Source: Norana najaformis (lineage: Eukaryota; Annelida; Clitellata; Crassiclitellata; Hormogastridae). Taken from it: a stretch of 64,000 nucleotides of DNA. The notes beneath the pieces were generated by a model. It made no database searches, was not told the origin of the DNA, and worked only from the letters and a program-made list of their open reading frames with translations. Below are positions 54,701 to 63,599 of this stretch, piece after piece. Every line of letters begins with the position of its first letter. The stretch's first letter is position 1. Both the position numbers and the translations under genes were made by a program. The stretch spans positions 39,062,757 through 39,126,756 of the forward strand of contig OZ029913.1 in NCBI GenBank assembly GCA_964023275.1, in the 5' to 3' direction.

Positions 54701-56082
54701 TAAAGACGTTCTTATTTCCCGGGGCTCTCATGCTGGAAGCGCCTCTGAGTAGTTTGTTCTGTACGAAGCACTATATAAGTTATCAAATACAATACAATAA
54801 AAAATTCCATTTGGATGATCAGCAACAATTTTCCTGTAGTACAGTTATGTTTGGCTAACAGAACATTTTAGTTTAAACAGTTTCAAATGAAACAGGTTAT
54901 ACGTCAAGGTAACACTCTCTCTAATCCAGGAAACTTTTATAGCATAATGAGGATGGTGTGCTTCTTGTGTTGCCTAGATTGTTTCAGTTTCATAGCTTGC
55001 ATGTTTGTCCTGCATGAAGTAAAGGACTATTTACTTGAAACTTTTTTGCAGAGGATATTGATCCCTCAGTTGGTCGTTTCCGGAACTTAGTGCAGACTAC
55101 CGTCATACCAAAGAAGGTACATGTTATAAACTGGGTTCAAAGGGGAATGGTACACTTAATAAGTTTCGGAGTTGTTTTGCATATGAAGGGTGCATGTGGC
55201 TACAGCAGAGCTGCATCTAACTGCCTTAAGACTCCTCTTTCTGTGAGCTTATGATGGGAGTGCCACTGAGTAGACTGCTGTGTAAGAGGTGCGATATAAC
55301 TGCACGAATTGAACACAATACGCAATTATGAATAATATTAATAAATATATAAAATAATTAATTGTTTAATTCTAGAGGGATCTTTGCTGTTTTGGATAAG
55401 ACTTAGTAATTATACAGTAAAACTTCTTTATACCAATGTTCAGTGGACTATAATCAACAGTTCGACATAACCAAGGTTCGAAGTAAGCAGGAAATTCATA
55501 TCAAGCTCTGTCTAACTCCACATGAACTGAAGTCATCATAGACTTTAAATACATGTACTGCAAAAAATGCATTTTTCGTTACAATAACGACTGTGTTAAA
55601 AAAATAATAAATAAATTTGTGTTTGTTAATGTTACAGCAGCAGAAGGTTGTTGTAACAAGGACAAAAATTAACTAAAGAATAATTCAATTTATTCATGTG
55701 TTTGTTAACATTACAGAAGCAGAGGATTGAAGTAACTGGGGTGAATCATTCAACCTTGACGGAGACAATCACAAAACGGTTGCATAGTTTCCCCTACCCG
55801 ACCCACACCCTTTACGATGCTGAACACGGTATTGACATCACGACTGGCCAGGCCGTGCCAAGTGCACTCAGCATTGCCGTGAAACTCGGCCTTCGTGTCC
55901 CGAATCTGGCACCAGAAGTGGAAACAGAGCCTCAGGCACCAGTTGTGTCCCCGGTTCGACCTGCCCCACAGATCAACCCGGTCCCGAGGGTTGAGGTTGA
56001 GGGTCCGAGCGAACCAAAGAAGAAGAAATATGCCAAGGAGGCGTGGCCGGGCAAGAAGACAGTCCACTCGCTGCTCGTCTGA
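48720..56082 (+). CDS. PPP1R8: PPP1R8 / NIPP1 gene (nuclear inhibitor of protein phosphatase 1), 7 exons, whole span
   Basis: Seven exons join in consistent phase to 345 codons plus stop (human 351). Known role: a nuclear scaffold that binds PP1 and spliceosomal and chromatin partners (CDC5L, SF3B1, MELK, EZH2). Domains: short N terminus; FHA domain in exons 3-4 (GRN, SSRVHAAL, THGTFIG), the phosphothreonine-binding fold; central PP1-docking region in exon 5, where the RVxF motif of vertebrates (RVTF) reads QVGF; then EEIINPEDIDPSVGRFRN, nearly identical to human; variable Pro-rich segment; and the conserved C-terminal KKKKYAKEAWPGKK, part of the second inhibitory/RNA-binding region. The gene is intact. 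Family A LINE 3' ends lie right upstream, and a piggyBac relic sits in intron 3. Confidence 0.97.
48761..49842 (+). other. PPP1R8 intron 1
   Basis: About 1.1 kb. A minus-strand open stretch at 48835-49080 and an AT-rich, moderately structured stretch at 49180-49510 look like transposon debris, but I cannot name a family. No other exon is needed between exons 1 and 2. Confidence 0.5.
49843..49903 (+). CDS. PPP1R8: PPP1R8 exon 2
   Basis: One base plus 20 codons, acceptor TTTCTCCTCAG, donor GTGAGC. AGKPPPGLHLDVLKDEKMIQ is almost the human AGKPPPGLHLDVVKGDKLIE. Confidence 0.97.
49950..50075 (+). mobile_element. tRNA-derived SINE fragment
   Basis: A box B-like GTGAGGTTCAAATCCCAGAG at about 50007-50026, with weak box A upstream (TAAGTTGCTAACACAGTACC). 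Confidence 0.5.
50707..50860 (+). CDS. PPP1R8: PPP1R8 exon 3 (FHA domain)
   Basis: Fifty-one codons plus one base, acceptor GTGTCCAACAG, donor GTAAGT. KLMIDEKKCYFFGRNKQLCD and IDHASSSRVHAALIWHKHLN match human closely. The FHA signature residues Gly-Arg (FGRN) and Ser-x-x-His (SSRVH) are present. Confidence 0.97.
50890..50950 (+). mobile_element. tRNA-like SINE head fragment
   Basis: TTTAGTCTAGTGGTTAGTGT GCAGGACTAT resembles the D-arm and box A of tRNA heads (TAGTGTAGTGGTTAGC). Box B is missing, so it is not a functional tRNA gene. Confidence 0.45.
51235..52276 (-). mobile_element. PiggyBac-like element with transposase relic
   Basis: Flanked by TTAA (51235-51238, 52273-52276), with weakly matching ends CACACTGATCGC and CACGTTGGACGC. 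The minus strand at 51830-51710 encodes LLNWYRKIVLQMIYTAVADA and YILYKKL, matching the end of the piggyBac transposase domain (WYKKLFFHLLDVAL.NAYILYK). Three diverged repeats of about 155-183 bp (from 51479, 51867 and 52038) each end in the palindrome GGACGTGTATACACGTCC or a variant. Two more palindromes lie at 51308-51327 and 52237-52260. The catalytic Asp core is absent, so it is dead. The inner palindromes contain TTAA too, so nested ends are possible. Confidence 0.75.
52280..53402 (+). other. PPP1R8 intron 3, right part
   Basis: No repeat family recognised except a GGCACTATACAAATAACC 3'-end-like motif at about 53089 and tandem TACTTTGCTA (53235-53275). A plain pyrimidine tract precedes exon 4. 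Confidence 0.5.
53403..53611 (+). CDS. PPP1R8: PPP1R8 exon 4 (end of FHA domain)
   Basis: Two bases plus 69 codons, acceptor TTTTTCTTAAG, donor GTATGT. THGTFIGKLRLDPKKPQQVP gives the conserved last FHA loop, and FGASTRTYIIRERPQ matches human FGASTRAYTLREKPQ. It ends NLLGLPDTEVELD, like human GLLGLPEEETELD. Confidence 0.97.
53612..54307 (+). other. PPP1R8 intron 4
   Basis: Contains TTTATTTATT at 53755 and a box B-like GTAGGTTCAAATCAAACTGG at about 53861-53880. Otherwise AT-rich; nothing else seen. Confidence 0.45.
54308..54449 (+). CDS. PPP1R8: PPP1R8 exon 5 (PP1-docking region)
   Basis: Forty-seven codons plus one base, acceptor TGTTACTCTAG, donor GTAATC. NLTEYNTAQNRRI equals human NLTEFNTAHNKRI. 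The basic stretch KKRRKS is followed by LQVGF where human has SRVTF, so the Val and Phe of the RVxF docking motif stay but the Arg is Gln. NDEEEIINP continues as in human. Confidence 0.95.
54640..54805 (+). mobile_element. L2-like LINE 3' end with (AATAC)n tail
   Basis: Reads TVGDRAQSARCLKTFLF (RT end), then GCACTATATAAGTTATCAAA and TACAATACAATA. A diverged sister is at 55195-55330 in intron 6. Confidence 0.7.
55052..55116 (+). CDS. PPP1R8: PPP1R8 exon 6
   Basis: Two bases plus 21 codons, acceptor ACTTTTTTGCAG, donor GTACAT, ending in phase 0. EDIDPSVGRFRNLVQTTVIP is nearly identical to human EDVDPSVGRFRNMVQTAVVP. Confidence 0.97.
55195..55330 (+). mobile_element. L2-like LINE 3' end, sister of 54640
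   Basis: Matches in CTTAAGACTCCTCTTTCTGT, GTGCCACTGAGTAGACTGCT and the GTGCGATATAACTGCACGAA end. Confidence 0.65.
55418..55500 (+). mobile_element. Tc1/mariner (pogo/Tigger)-like end fragment
   Basis: TACAGTAAAACTTCTTTATA followed by TTCGACATAACCAAGGTTCG has the look of pogo/Tigger termini (CAGTAAAACCTC...ATAAC). No matching opposite end was found. Confidence 0.4.
55619..55740 (+). repeat. PPP1R8: Duplicated exon 7 acceptor region
   Basis: The stretch at about 55619-55661 resembles 55698-55740: both have GTGTTTGTTAA, then TTACAG, then (A/C)AGCAGA and a related downstream sequence. The upstream AG ends at 55637 and would give QQKVVVTRTKIN and a stop in phase 0, so it is a possible alternative acceptor with a truncated product. 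Confidence 0.75.
55717..56082 (+). CDS. PPP1R8: PPP1R8 exon 7 (terminal)
   Basis: One hundred and twenty-one codons and a TGA at 56080-56082, acceptor TTAACATTACAG. The first part (LTETITKRLHSFPYPTHTLY) is lineage-specific in sequence, the Pro-rich middle matches only in style, and the end EPKKKKYAKEAWPGKK plus a short hydrophobic tail is conserved from human. A decayed second copy of its acceptor region lies 79 bp upstream. Confidence 0.95.
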   Translation, partial: KQRIEVTGVNHSTLTETITKRLHSFPYPTHTLYDAEHGIDITTGQAVPSALSIAVKLGLRVPNLAPEVETEPQAPVVSPVRPAPQINPVPRVEVEGPSEPKKKKYAKEAWPGKKTVHSLLV

Positions 56083-57080
56083 TGATGCTGCTCGATTGTG
56101 TTTAAACTCCTCAAGAAACAATTACATTCTGGATGTGTTTTTACATGCAACGCTGTCGTACAGCTGTAAAGTCGTCCAGTTTATTACCCGTTCCAGTGGC
56201 TCTGTTCTCAGTGACGGCACGTTTGGGTTTGGGCCATGGACAAGCTTAGTTGAGTATAATGAACTCTAAATGGACTGATCTACTAAGCTGAATGGATTTG
56301 AAAAGACATCTCCTGATTTACACAGAATTTTATGTACTGTCCCTGTAAAAGCTTGCAATAATTACATGAAACGATAGCAAGCGTCATCAGGCTATTACCT
56401 TTGTACCTGGCAAAATGTTGGCGATGACGAGTTTAATTTAAGTGATCGTCTGATGCACCATTTTTGGGGTTATAGAATACCTTTGGGAAAGCGTTTATTG
56501 AATTCATATGAAATGTGACAGGTGAAGTTATGTAAGTTATTTTATAAATGAAAGAAAAATCTTGAATCTATAACTTGCACAAAAGCCAACAAATAGGGTA
56601 CCTGGGTTTCTTCGACAGGTAGGGCACCTGGGTCTAACCTTGCAGAAATAGGAATAGGGGGTCCTTGTTCAATCAGTCAAGGGTAGTTTGGTGTTGACCA
56701 TTTTTGTGTTATCAGTTTCTATGGCACCTGTGTCTCATATTCCGTTTCTGTGTCGCGCTATCATTGTTAGTAATCACTAGAACATTTATGCGGCGCCACT
56801 CTGTAACTTTGATCTAGATTGTGGTATCGAGTTTACAGTTTAAACCTTGTTCACGCATTCTTGTGTTTTGTTCACATTTATTAGTCAAATGGTTCATCCA
56901 TGCTTTGCTCAGCAATCCTTTGACCTTGTAAAAATAATTGCATGTGGTTCAGTTCAGTTAAGTAGCCTAGTGGTTACATTACTCCACTGCAAATATAAAG
57001 TGTCTAAACGGGGGTTGAAAAAACAATTCAGATCACTGTTCACCAGCGCCCTCTAGTTAACTGAGCTGCAAAACTACTAC
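56083..57080 (+). other. PPP1R8 3' UTR and flank
   Basis: No good AATAAA close to the stop; the first clear one is near 57344. A direct repeat GGTACCTGGGTTTCTTCGAC / GGGCACCTGGGTCTAACC lies at 56596-56636. No other gene seen. Confidence 0.5.
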
Positions 57081-57200
57081 ATTGGGTTTACTTTCAACGG
57101 GAAGGATCAGTCGGCGAGGGAGAGGGCCAGCCACTCGACAAAAAATGAATCGCCCAACCTTCCAGTCCAGTACACTTATCGGTGGACTACTGCACCACTG
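57080..57200 (+). repeat. Family E-like repeat end
   Basis: CCAACCTTCCAGTCCAGTAC then a 'cttatcggtggactactgcaccac' stretch; same type as 1095-1130. Confidence 0.45.
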
Positions 57201-57494
57201 AAGAACAGAACTCTGAAATGAAATAGCTTTATTTTACCATCACCTATATGTTAAACGCATTTGGGCATCGCAAGGCAATCTTGTTAAATGAACGTCAATC
57301 GCACTCGATTTGGTAATACAATCACCAAAATATACATATAATAAACTTATAAATTACTGCTCAAGAATGGACTAGTAGTCTTGTCATGGACTGCAACAAA
57401 CCTGTTGACAACATGCAACAGCTAAAACGCTAGAACCTCCTTATAACATCACCTTTTTGTTAAGAAAACAACTGTTGACATGCATTTATCAGAA

Positions 57495-57610
57495 CTCTTC
57501 AGAAGCATGGTCCCAACGTCGAAGGATCATTCGGCAGAAGCACAAAAATAACCAAAGCAATTCACGAACTTCTTAATCTCCCAGCTTGAGTTGATGCTCA
57601 TCTACCGACT
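57495..57610 (+). repeat. Dispersed repeat, family F
   Basis: AGAAGCATGGTCCCAACGTC, GAAGGATCATTCGGCAGAAG and CTCCCAGCTTGAGTTGATGC. Confidence 0.6.
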
Positions 57611-57642
57611 ACTAAAGGACGGAGGGCTCAGTGGCAGGTATT

Positions 57643-57899
57643 CCACAGAACAGGGGCATAGCAATATATTGTGCAGGTTGTGCAAAGCACAAGGGCCCAC
57701 GAGGCCAGAGGGCGCCTGAGACAAGGGGCCAAAGCCTGGTTGCTCAATTACTTAAAGCAAAACAGCCAAAGTTGATACAACGAAAATTTACAGAAGTCAG
57801 ATGCGAAAACTGAGGGGAGGGTGGGTGAGGTTGGGGTGGGCCATCGCATTCAGTTTGCACAACAGCTCTCGAAAGGCTAGCTATGCCACTGCCACAGAA
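57643..57899 (+). mobile_element. hAT MITE with 8-bp target duplication
   Basis: Element 57651-57891 (241 bp) begins CAGGGGCATAGCAATA and ends TAGCTATGCCACTG (inverted: CAGTGGCATAGCTA). CCACAGAA flanks both ends (57643-57650, 57892-57899). CAG...CTG ends and an 8-bp duplication are the hAT hallmark. No ORF; non-autonomous. Confidence 0.93.
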
Positions 57900-58369
57900 G
57901 GTCACTTCCCAAGCACTAACCTGGCTTGATTCTGCTTGGCTCGACTATGCCTGTCAGTGTTGCATCTATATAATAGCAATGCTGTAAGATCCTTCGACTA
58001 ATTGAATTTGGGATCCATTTCACAGCATCATATCAGAATTTGTGTTATAATGAAGATTGTTACAAGGAAGTTCCAGTGTACATACACCGAACAATGTCAA
58101 AAGCTGGACAAAATATATCTCTATTCTACTGACAGAAAAAGTTTTAGAAAGATTACAACGATTAGCACGTCACAGAACTCGATCGGTTAGAAAAACGAAA
58201 TGCATCAACATACATAACAAATGCCACAGTTGACTATAAAAAAATCGATGTAACGAGAAAGTCGTCAGTTAAACAACGCAGAATATACAGGTACACGTAA
58301 ATAATGAGCAGATCTAGTTGTAGTCGTTAGTTAATAGCAAAAATAAGTTAAAACAACCTTTGTACACAA

Positions 58370-58445
58370 TCATAATCTCGAGATTTCTAGAGCGCTCAAC
58401 GAAAGCTAAGTCGCGGGAACCAGCTCAATGAATGCATTTGAATGA
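58370..58445 (-). mobile_element. Family A LINE 3' end (short)
   Basis: AATCATAATCTCGAGATTTC and GCTCAACGAAAGCTAAGTCG, then truncated. Confidence 0.75.
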
Positions 58446-58544
58446 GAAGTAAATACAGCTGCTAGTTGAAAAGCTGAAGTCTTTTGCACACAGTCAACTA
58501 TTTGGCTTAACAGTTCACGTAACGTTATGTTATGTGGCTGGACA

Positions 58545-58600
58545 TTTATATAGCGCCTTCTAAGAACCTCTTGGAGGTGCTCAGACTTTCAAAAAACATC
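58545..58600 (-). mobile_element. LINE/SINE 3' end, GCGCC type
   Basis: ATTTATATAGCGCCTTCTAA followed by ACCTCTTGGAGG; same as 37535-37575 and 23950-23990 in reverse. Confidence 0.5.
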
Positions 58601-58634
58601 AAAACTGCCCACTCAATACCAGGGTGCCAGAAGT

Positions 58635-58775
58635 AATCGTAAACTCGAGATTTCTACAACACCCAACAAAAGCTAAGTCACAGGAATCGGATTATTCACA
58701 GGTGCTCAGTCAAAACAAAATCGATAGGCAAGAAGGGTTCCAGGTCAAGATCCAAAAGTCAAGCATGCAGGCAGT
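58635..58775 (-). mobile_element. Family A LINE 3' end
   Basis: GTAATCGTAAACTCGAGATT, CAAAACAAAATCGATAGGCA and GGTTCCAGGTCAAGATCC in order. Confidence 0.85.
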
Positions 58776-58779
58776 AGTA

Positions 58780-59045
58780 AGCAAAGGTAAGGTAAGATAA
58801 GATACGGTTAAATAAGGTAAGGTAAGGTAGTGGTAGGAAGTTAGGTCAGGTAAGGTAGTTAGATAAGGTAATGAAATGCCAGAAAGGTTAGGTCACATAA
58901 GGTAAGGTATACAAAGTAAGGTCAGGTCAGGTAAGGCAACACTAGAAAGGTAATGCTAGGCAAGGTAAGGTAAAATTATGCTAGAATCTAGAGTAACGCT
59001 AGAAAGGTAAGACAAGGTATAAGGTAAGGTAAATCTAGGTAAGTT
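58780..59045 (+). repeat. Degenerate (AAGGT)n array
   Basis: Repeated GGTAAGGTAAG and GGTCAGGTAAG with a longer period of TAATGCTAGAAAGG-like units. Confidence 0.85.
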
Positions 59046-59103
59046 ATTATTTGTAAGGTACATTTCTTGTTCAACAAAACCAGCAGCCATGAGAGGAGTG
59101 ATC

Positions 59104-59361
59104 CTAGGGCTGCAGCCTGCAGGATATTCCAGTGGAAGTACGATCATGCAAAAACAGCATCTGGACAGCGTTTTTTCTTAGGTCACATGGCTTGCCAATG
59201 AATTGCAACAAGATGGTTTCAACCACCAATGGTCGTGGAGGCATGGCTAAATATGCAAACGTGGTCTGGTGCGGTATAAAATCAAAATATTGCAGCCCAG
59301 CCAGCAAACGCAGTATATGCTGCATTTGCAAAATCTCATCTGTGGTAATGGGAGATGACAA
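59104..59361 (-). CDS. Unidentified minus-strand ORF (possible exon or TE relic)
   Basis: Eighty-five codons of balanced composition, including LQYFDFIPHQTTFAYLAMPP and LQFIGKPCDLRKN. An acceptor-like CCCATTACCACAG precedes the 5' part (minus strand). I do not recognise a family, see no neighbouring exon, and the GGTAA array lies directly 3' of it. It could be a fragment of an unknown gene or of a transposon. Confidence 0.25.
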   Translation of the reverse strand: MSSPITTDEILQMQHILRLLAGLQYFDFIPHQTTFAYLAMPPRPLVVETILLQFIGKPCDLRKNAVQMLFLHDRTSTGISCRLQP

Positions 59362-60589
59362 ATTAAGTTAAATTCACTGATCAATTCCAATTTCATCTCA
59401 GTTACAAAAGAAGACAATTTACAATAAATTAAATTCACTGATCAACTCCACCTTCCAATTACTTCTCTTCTGCTCATCATAAAAAGGATAATCTTATCTG
59501 GAGTATTTTCGAAAAGTCTTTCATTCCACCTTTTGAGGTGTTTCTCACAATTCATCAAAACGACAACGATACAGAGTAAAACAAATTAAATAGAAGAAAA
59601 AACACTGAACGGAAAAAGCCACTTAACAACTAAAAACCTTAACAAAATTTTAAAAATCAGCAATGCCTAAAAACCAGATCACTGAAAAAATGGAGACTCA
59701 AAAGAAAGAGAACGTTTACGACAAAGTTCACGTTTATCTGCCACATGAAAATATAATCACACTTGAAAAGGAAACTTAAACAAGCAGAAGACAACAAAAA
59801 CTACGAGCTTGAGCTTTGCAGACCAGGGCACGACCTCTGAATGACGGATGAAGGTTCAGTCCTTGGACCAGCAAAGGACAAGGTGGGGCTGCTGTGGGGC
59901 TGTTCATGGCCAGCTGGTCTGCTCTGGTCTACTTCTGGTGGAGGGTTGGGTCTTGGAGCTGCTGGATCTTGCTTGGCTGGACTGGGTTTTTCACCAGATG
60001 CATTCAGGCCGAGGCTACGCGATATGCTGAGTTGCTGTCAACAGAAAACAGTGTCCATCTACTGGTATTACTGTTAGCATTATCATCATTATCATAATAA
60101 TAATAACAATTTTTTACCAGAGGTATATATGATCCCTCAGGATTTAAAAAATTATCCGGAGAATAAAGAATTCTGGGACGGCTAAAAATCACAAAGATCT
60201 GGTGAAGCAAAAGTGCCGTGGAAGGCAACAGAATTGAAGCGCTGACTTGTGACATTATTATTATTATTAATTATTAATAATTATTAATAATTATTAATAA
60301 TAATAATTATTATTATACCTGAGGCAGAAATTATCTTCAAGAATTAAAAATTAGAGTAGGACCAAATAAATTATCACAAACTATCATTTTTATCCAAGGT
60401 AGTATTGGTTCTTAATGATTTTTATAAATTAAATTAGGAGCAATATAATTACTAGTAGGAGTATTAGTATTATTACTAGTATTCGTATGTTAACCCAAGG
60501 GAATGATACCACAGCAAAAAGCTTTAAAGACTTGATCTGAAATAATTAATTATCAGAACAGTTCCTCGGTTAAACTCTAAGGCAGCCAA
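59362..60589 (+). repeat. AT-rich stretch with small repeats
   Basis: A 24-bp direct repeat (TTAAATTCACTGATCAA at about 59368 and 59429) and a self-complementary ATTATTAATAATTATTAATA tract at 60253-60315. The open frames at 59841-60097 (Gly/Trp/Leu-rich) match nothing known to me. Confidence 0.6.
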
Positions 60590-60840
60590 CGGTTTGAAGC
60601 GTTAGTGACTTCCTTTTCTTAGCCAAGGCATGTTTTTAGGATTCCTAGCGAGTCATCTCCTTCACCGTCTGAAACCAACAGTGTACAGTCTGTGTACTCA
60701 TTTCACTGCTGAGCTCTATAGTGGGCACTAGTGGGAGAGAAATCTTGAAAATTTTCTGCCAGGCATGAAATCTGAACCCCCAACCTCTGGGTTGACAGTC
60801 CAGCATGCCACCCAGTACATGACTGCATCAATACTATAAT
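60590..60840 (+). repeat. Dispersed repeat, family E
   Basis: ACAGTGTACAGTCTGTGTAC, TCATTTCACTGCTGAGC and CCTCTGGGTTGACAGTCCAG parallel the 880-1140 copy. Confidence 0.7.
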
Positions 60841-60844
60841 TAGC

Positions 60845-63390
60845 TAGTAATACTGCTATACTAGTACTTAATAACTCAAACAAACTAGAGGCACTGGTAA
60901 TAAACGGGGAGAGGTGTTATACTAAGCAGGTTAAAAAGCAACAAGCTCTTAAAGAAAAATTTAACAATAACCCATGTGCATCTCAAATACCTTATTTACC
61001 AGAATTGACAACCCATAATCATATATGATCGGCTGCTACAAAAGACAAATGATCTCTTATGCTAATTAACCAATCACAACAAATATAGGCTAATCAATGA
61101 ATCACGGTTTGGCCGAAAATACCGGAAGAATTAGATTTTGGGGCTTTTGAAAACAGCCTAGTTTTGCCACTGACAACCAAAAAGATACGATCAGCAATCA
61201 TGCCATGACAAGCAGCTATCTTAGGAAAGTTCTGCAACTACCAGGATGTTATTACCAAGCAGTTAAAAGCAACCACAGAAAGCCGTTAATCTCTAACAGG
61301 CTAAATTTCATTATTGCCAGTCAAGCTGTTATTTACATCTCTGCTTTCCCATCTAAACGACTTCATGCAAAACTCCAATATGTATACAAGGCAATGAAAG
61401 ACAACTAAACATTTAATAGTATCCTCTCTAATTTTTATAGGAAACGCGACAAATAATAATTATCCTACAGGAAAGTCATTCTTGGTAAACACAGTGTAAC
61501 TTAATGTAATGCAATCACATATCACTTATTTCTTTCTTTCTTTCAAGACATCTACTCATAAGCGGTACAATCTAAGCCCCAATTAAAAAGGACGTACTAC
61601 ATTTAAGCAAGCATTTATTTATCTGTTTTAATATATAAACCATTGGCTGTATATAAAATTTCTGATATTAACCTATAAACCTGATCTAAGTAAGGAAGCC
61701 AATAGAAGCAAACACCACAACCCGTTAATGTAACTGGTTTCAACAGTCAATAAACGAGTTTTATCAGCATAAAACTCTGTACCTCAGCACTCCAGTCAGT
61801 CATTCCAATCCAGTGCAACTTTAAAAGAGAAATTAAAACATTGCATAAAGCCAGAAAAAACTATTCAACACATTCAACAGAGTAATTTCTGAAAAATCTG
61901 AAAACTTCAGAAACATCAATCCCCATTATAAAAATCTACCATCTGCAAGAACTCCTATATCAGATAAAAAAGCATACATTGACTGATCATCTAATCCAAT
62001 CTCATAACTTCTGTAACACCAATTTAAAACTACATACGCAAGCTAGTCCCTTTGTTGCTACAGATACAAGAAGAAAATATCTCTAAACTTCTGTGTACAC
62101 TTACCTAATACGTGACCGTGCAGGAGAAAACCCTCACAAAGTTGGAAAAATTACTTTGTTAGAAATGTGCTCAGAAGGCAAGTAGGCATAAAATGGGTAA
62201 AAATTAGTTCTTTCCATATTTACATTTCTTGTTGTGTTACAGTAGCTATCAAACTACAAGTTCTTATGTAGAGTTTCACTGTCTAAATATTATTATGATG
62301 CCTTGAAACAAAATTTAGTTTAACATCTCTAAATTGTTAAATTTGAAGTACATCAAGTACATCATGTACATCAATAAATATGCATATGAACAAGTCATGT
62401 AAATATTTTTAAACCAGTTTTTATGGAGATTTCATTAATGACAGTCAATTTTACTATAATCCTAAACGTTCATGACCCTACACACAGTGACTTATGTCAC
62501 GTCTTAGTTATGATAAACTCTAACTCACGATTTCTCAAAAGTAGCCATTAAGACACCTCCGTCTTTAAATAATTGTAATAGAAACATGCAGTTTTCACCT
62601 AATTATTCAGCAATTCCATCCAAATCCAGTGCTGTATCCAACTCAGTTTTGATTTTTGCTGATTTTGTGAGGGTTTTCTCATGTTCGGTCATCTCTAGTA
62701 CAACTGTCTAATAGCTAAAAGCTCTAGTACAACTGCCTAAGTACTAAACACGAAAATGTTCTGCACTTTTAGACAGATGGACATCTTGTGTTCTTGCTCC
62801 GTAATATACGTCAAATATTCCTTTCGATCAAAATTTGTCATAAACTGGGTGGCTTGGTGGTTTTCTTATCCTTTACGACATTGCTGTTTAGTTATGAATA
62901 TGCATGTGATATATCTGCACAGGTATCTGGTACTCAACGAAATTCAGTTCAGTGGCAAATTTCGTCCTGGACAGATGGCACTACTTCCGGTAGTTCGTTT
63001 ATCGGTAGTCATGAGCACCAACAATATTGCATCATTTTGTACAAATCTATCACTGTTTACTTACCACAGTGCAGACCACGAGTCATAGCAATGCCCACTT
63101 TCAAACATACGTCACCTAGTAGACTAATGTACAACATTTGCCATTCGGAAAAGCTGTCAAGTCAGTGTTAGATGTTGCAGCAATTACCAGAAACAAACCT
63201 CATGCATGTTAAACCAAAAGGAAAGTGCAACCAGCATTCGGGGTTAAGCATCGTGCATGTAAAAACCCACAACTTTGTAAACCAAACCCGAGGAAAACAA
63301 TAAAAGACGACTTTGACATGATTTGTTACTGCTTCACCTTTACTTCGTCCTATCTCTTGCATATCCGAAGGCTACGCTTCATCTTCTAAA
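60845..63390 (+). other. AT-rich intergenic stretch
   Basis: No repeat family, exon or RNA gene recognised. Short runs include TTTCTTTCTTTCTTTC (61530) and CATCAAGTACATCATGTACA (62350). Confidence 0.5.
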
Positions 63391-63394
63391 ATTA

Positions 63395-63590
63395 TCGCCA
63401 AATACAATGTTACCGTCAAATATATTGTTACCATCAAAGGCATCATTACCATCAGTTGCACTGTCACCGTCACATGCACAGTTAATGTCACATGCATGTT
63501 ACCGTCAAAAGCATCGTTATCGTCAAATCATTGTTATCATCAAATACACCAGTACTGTCAAATACATTATCAAAAGCAAAAGGCAAACTC
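63395..63590 (+). repeat. Degenerate 18-bp tandem repeat
   Basis: About ten units like ATTGTTACCGTCAAATAC (variants ACCATCAAAGGC, ACCGTCACATGC). Confidence 0.8.
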
Positions 63591-63599
63591 CTAAAATCT

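Noticed and set aside
55418-55500. Complete pogo/Tigger MITE
   Set aside because: Only one terminus is visible; no matching inverted end or TA duplication found.
59841-60097. Gly/Trp-rich ORFs
   Set aside because: Three overlapping frames over a GCTGG-rich patch; no similarity recognised.
62756-63171. Two overlapping 110-127 codon ORFs
   Set aside because: No recognisable motif, weak initiation context, AT-rich intergenic DNA; not supported as a gene.
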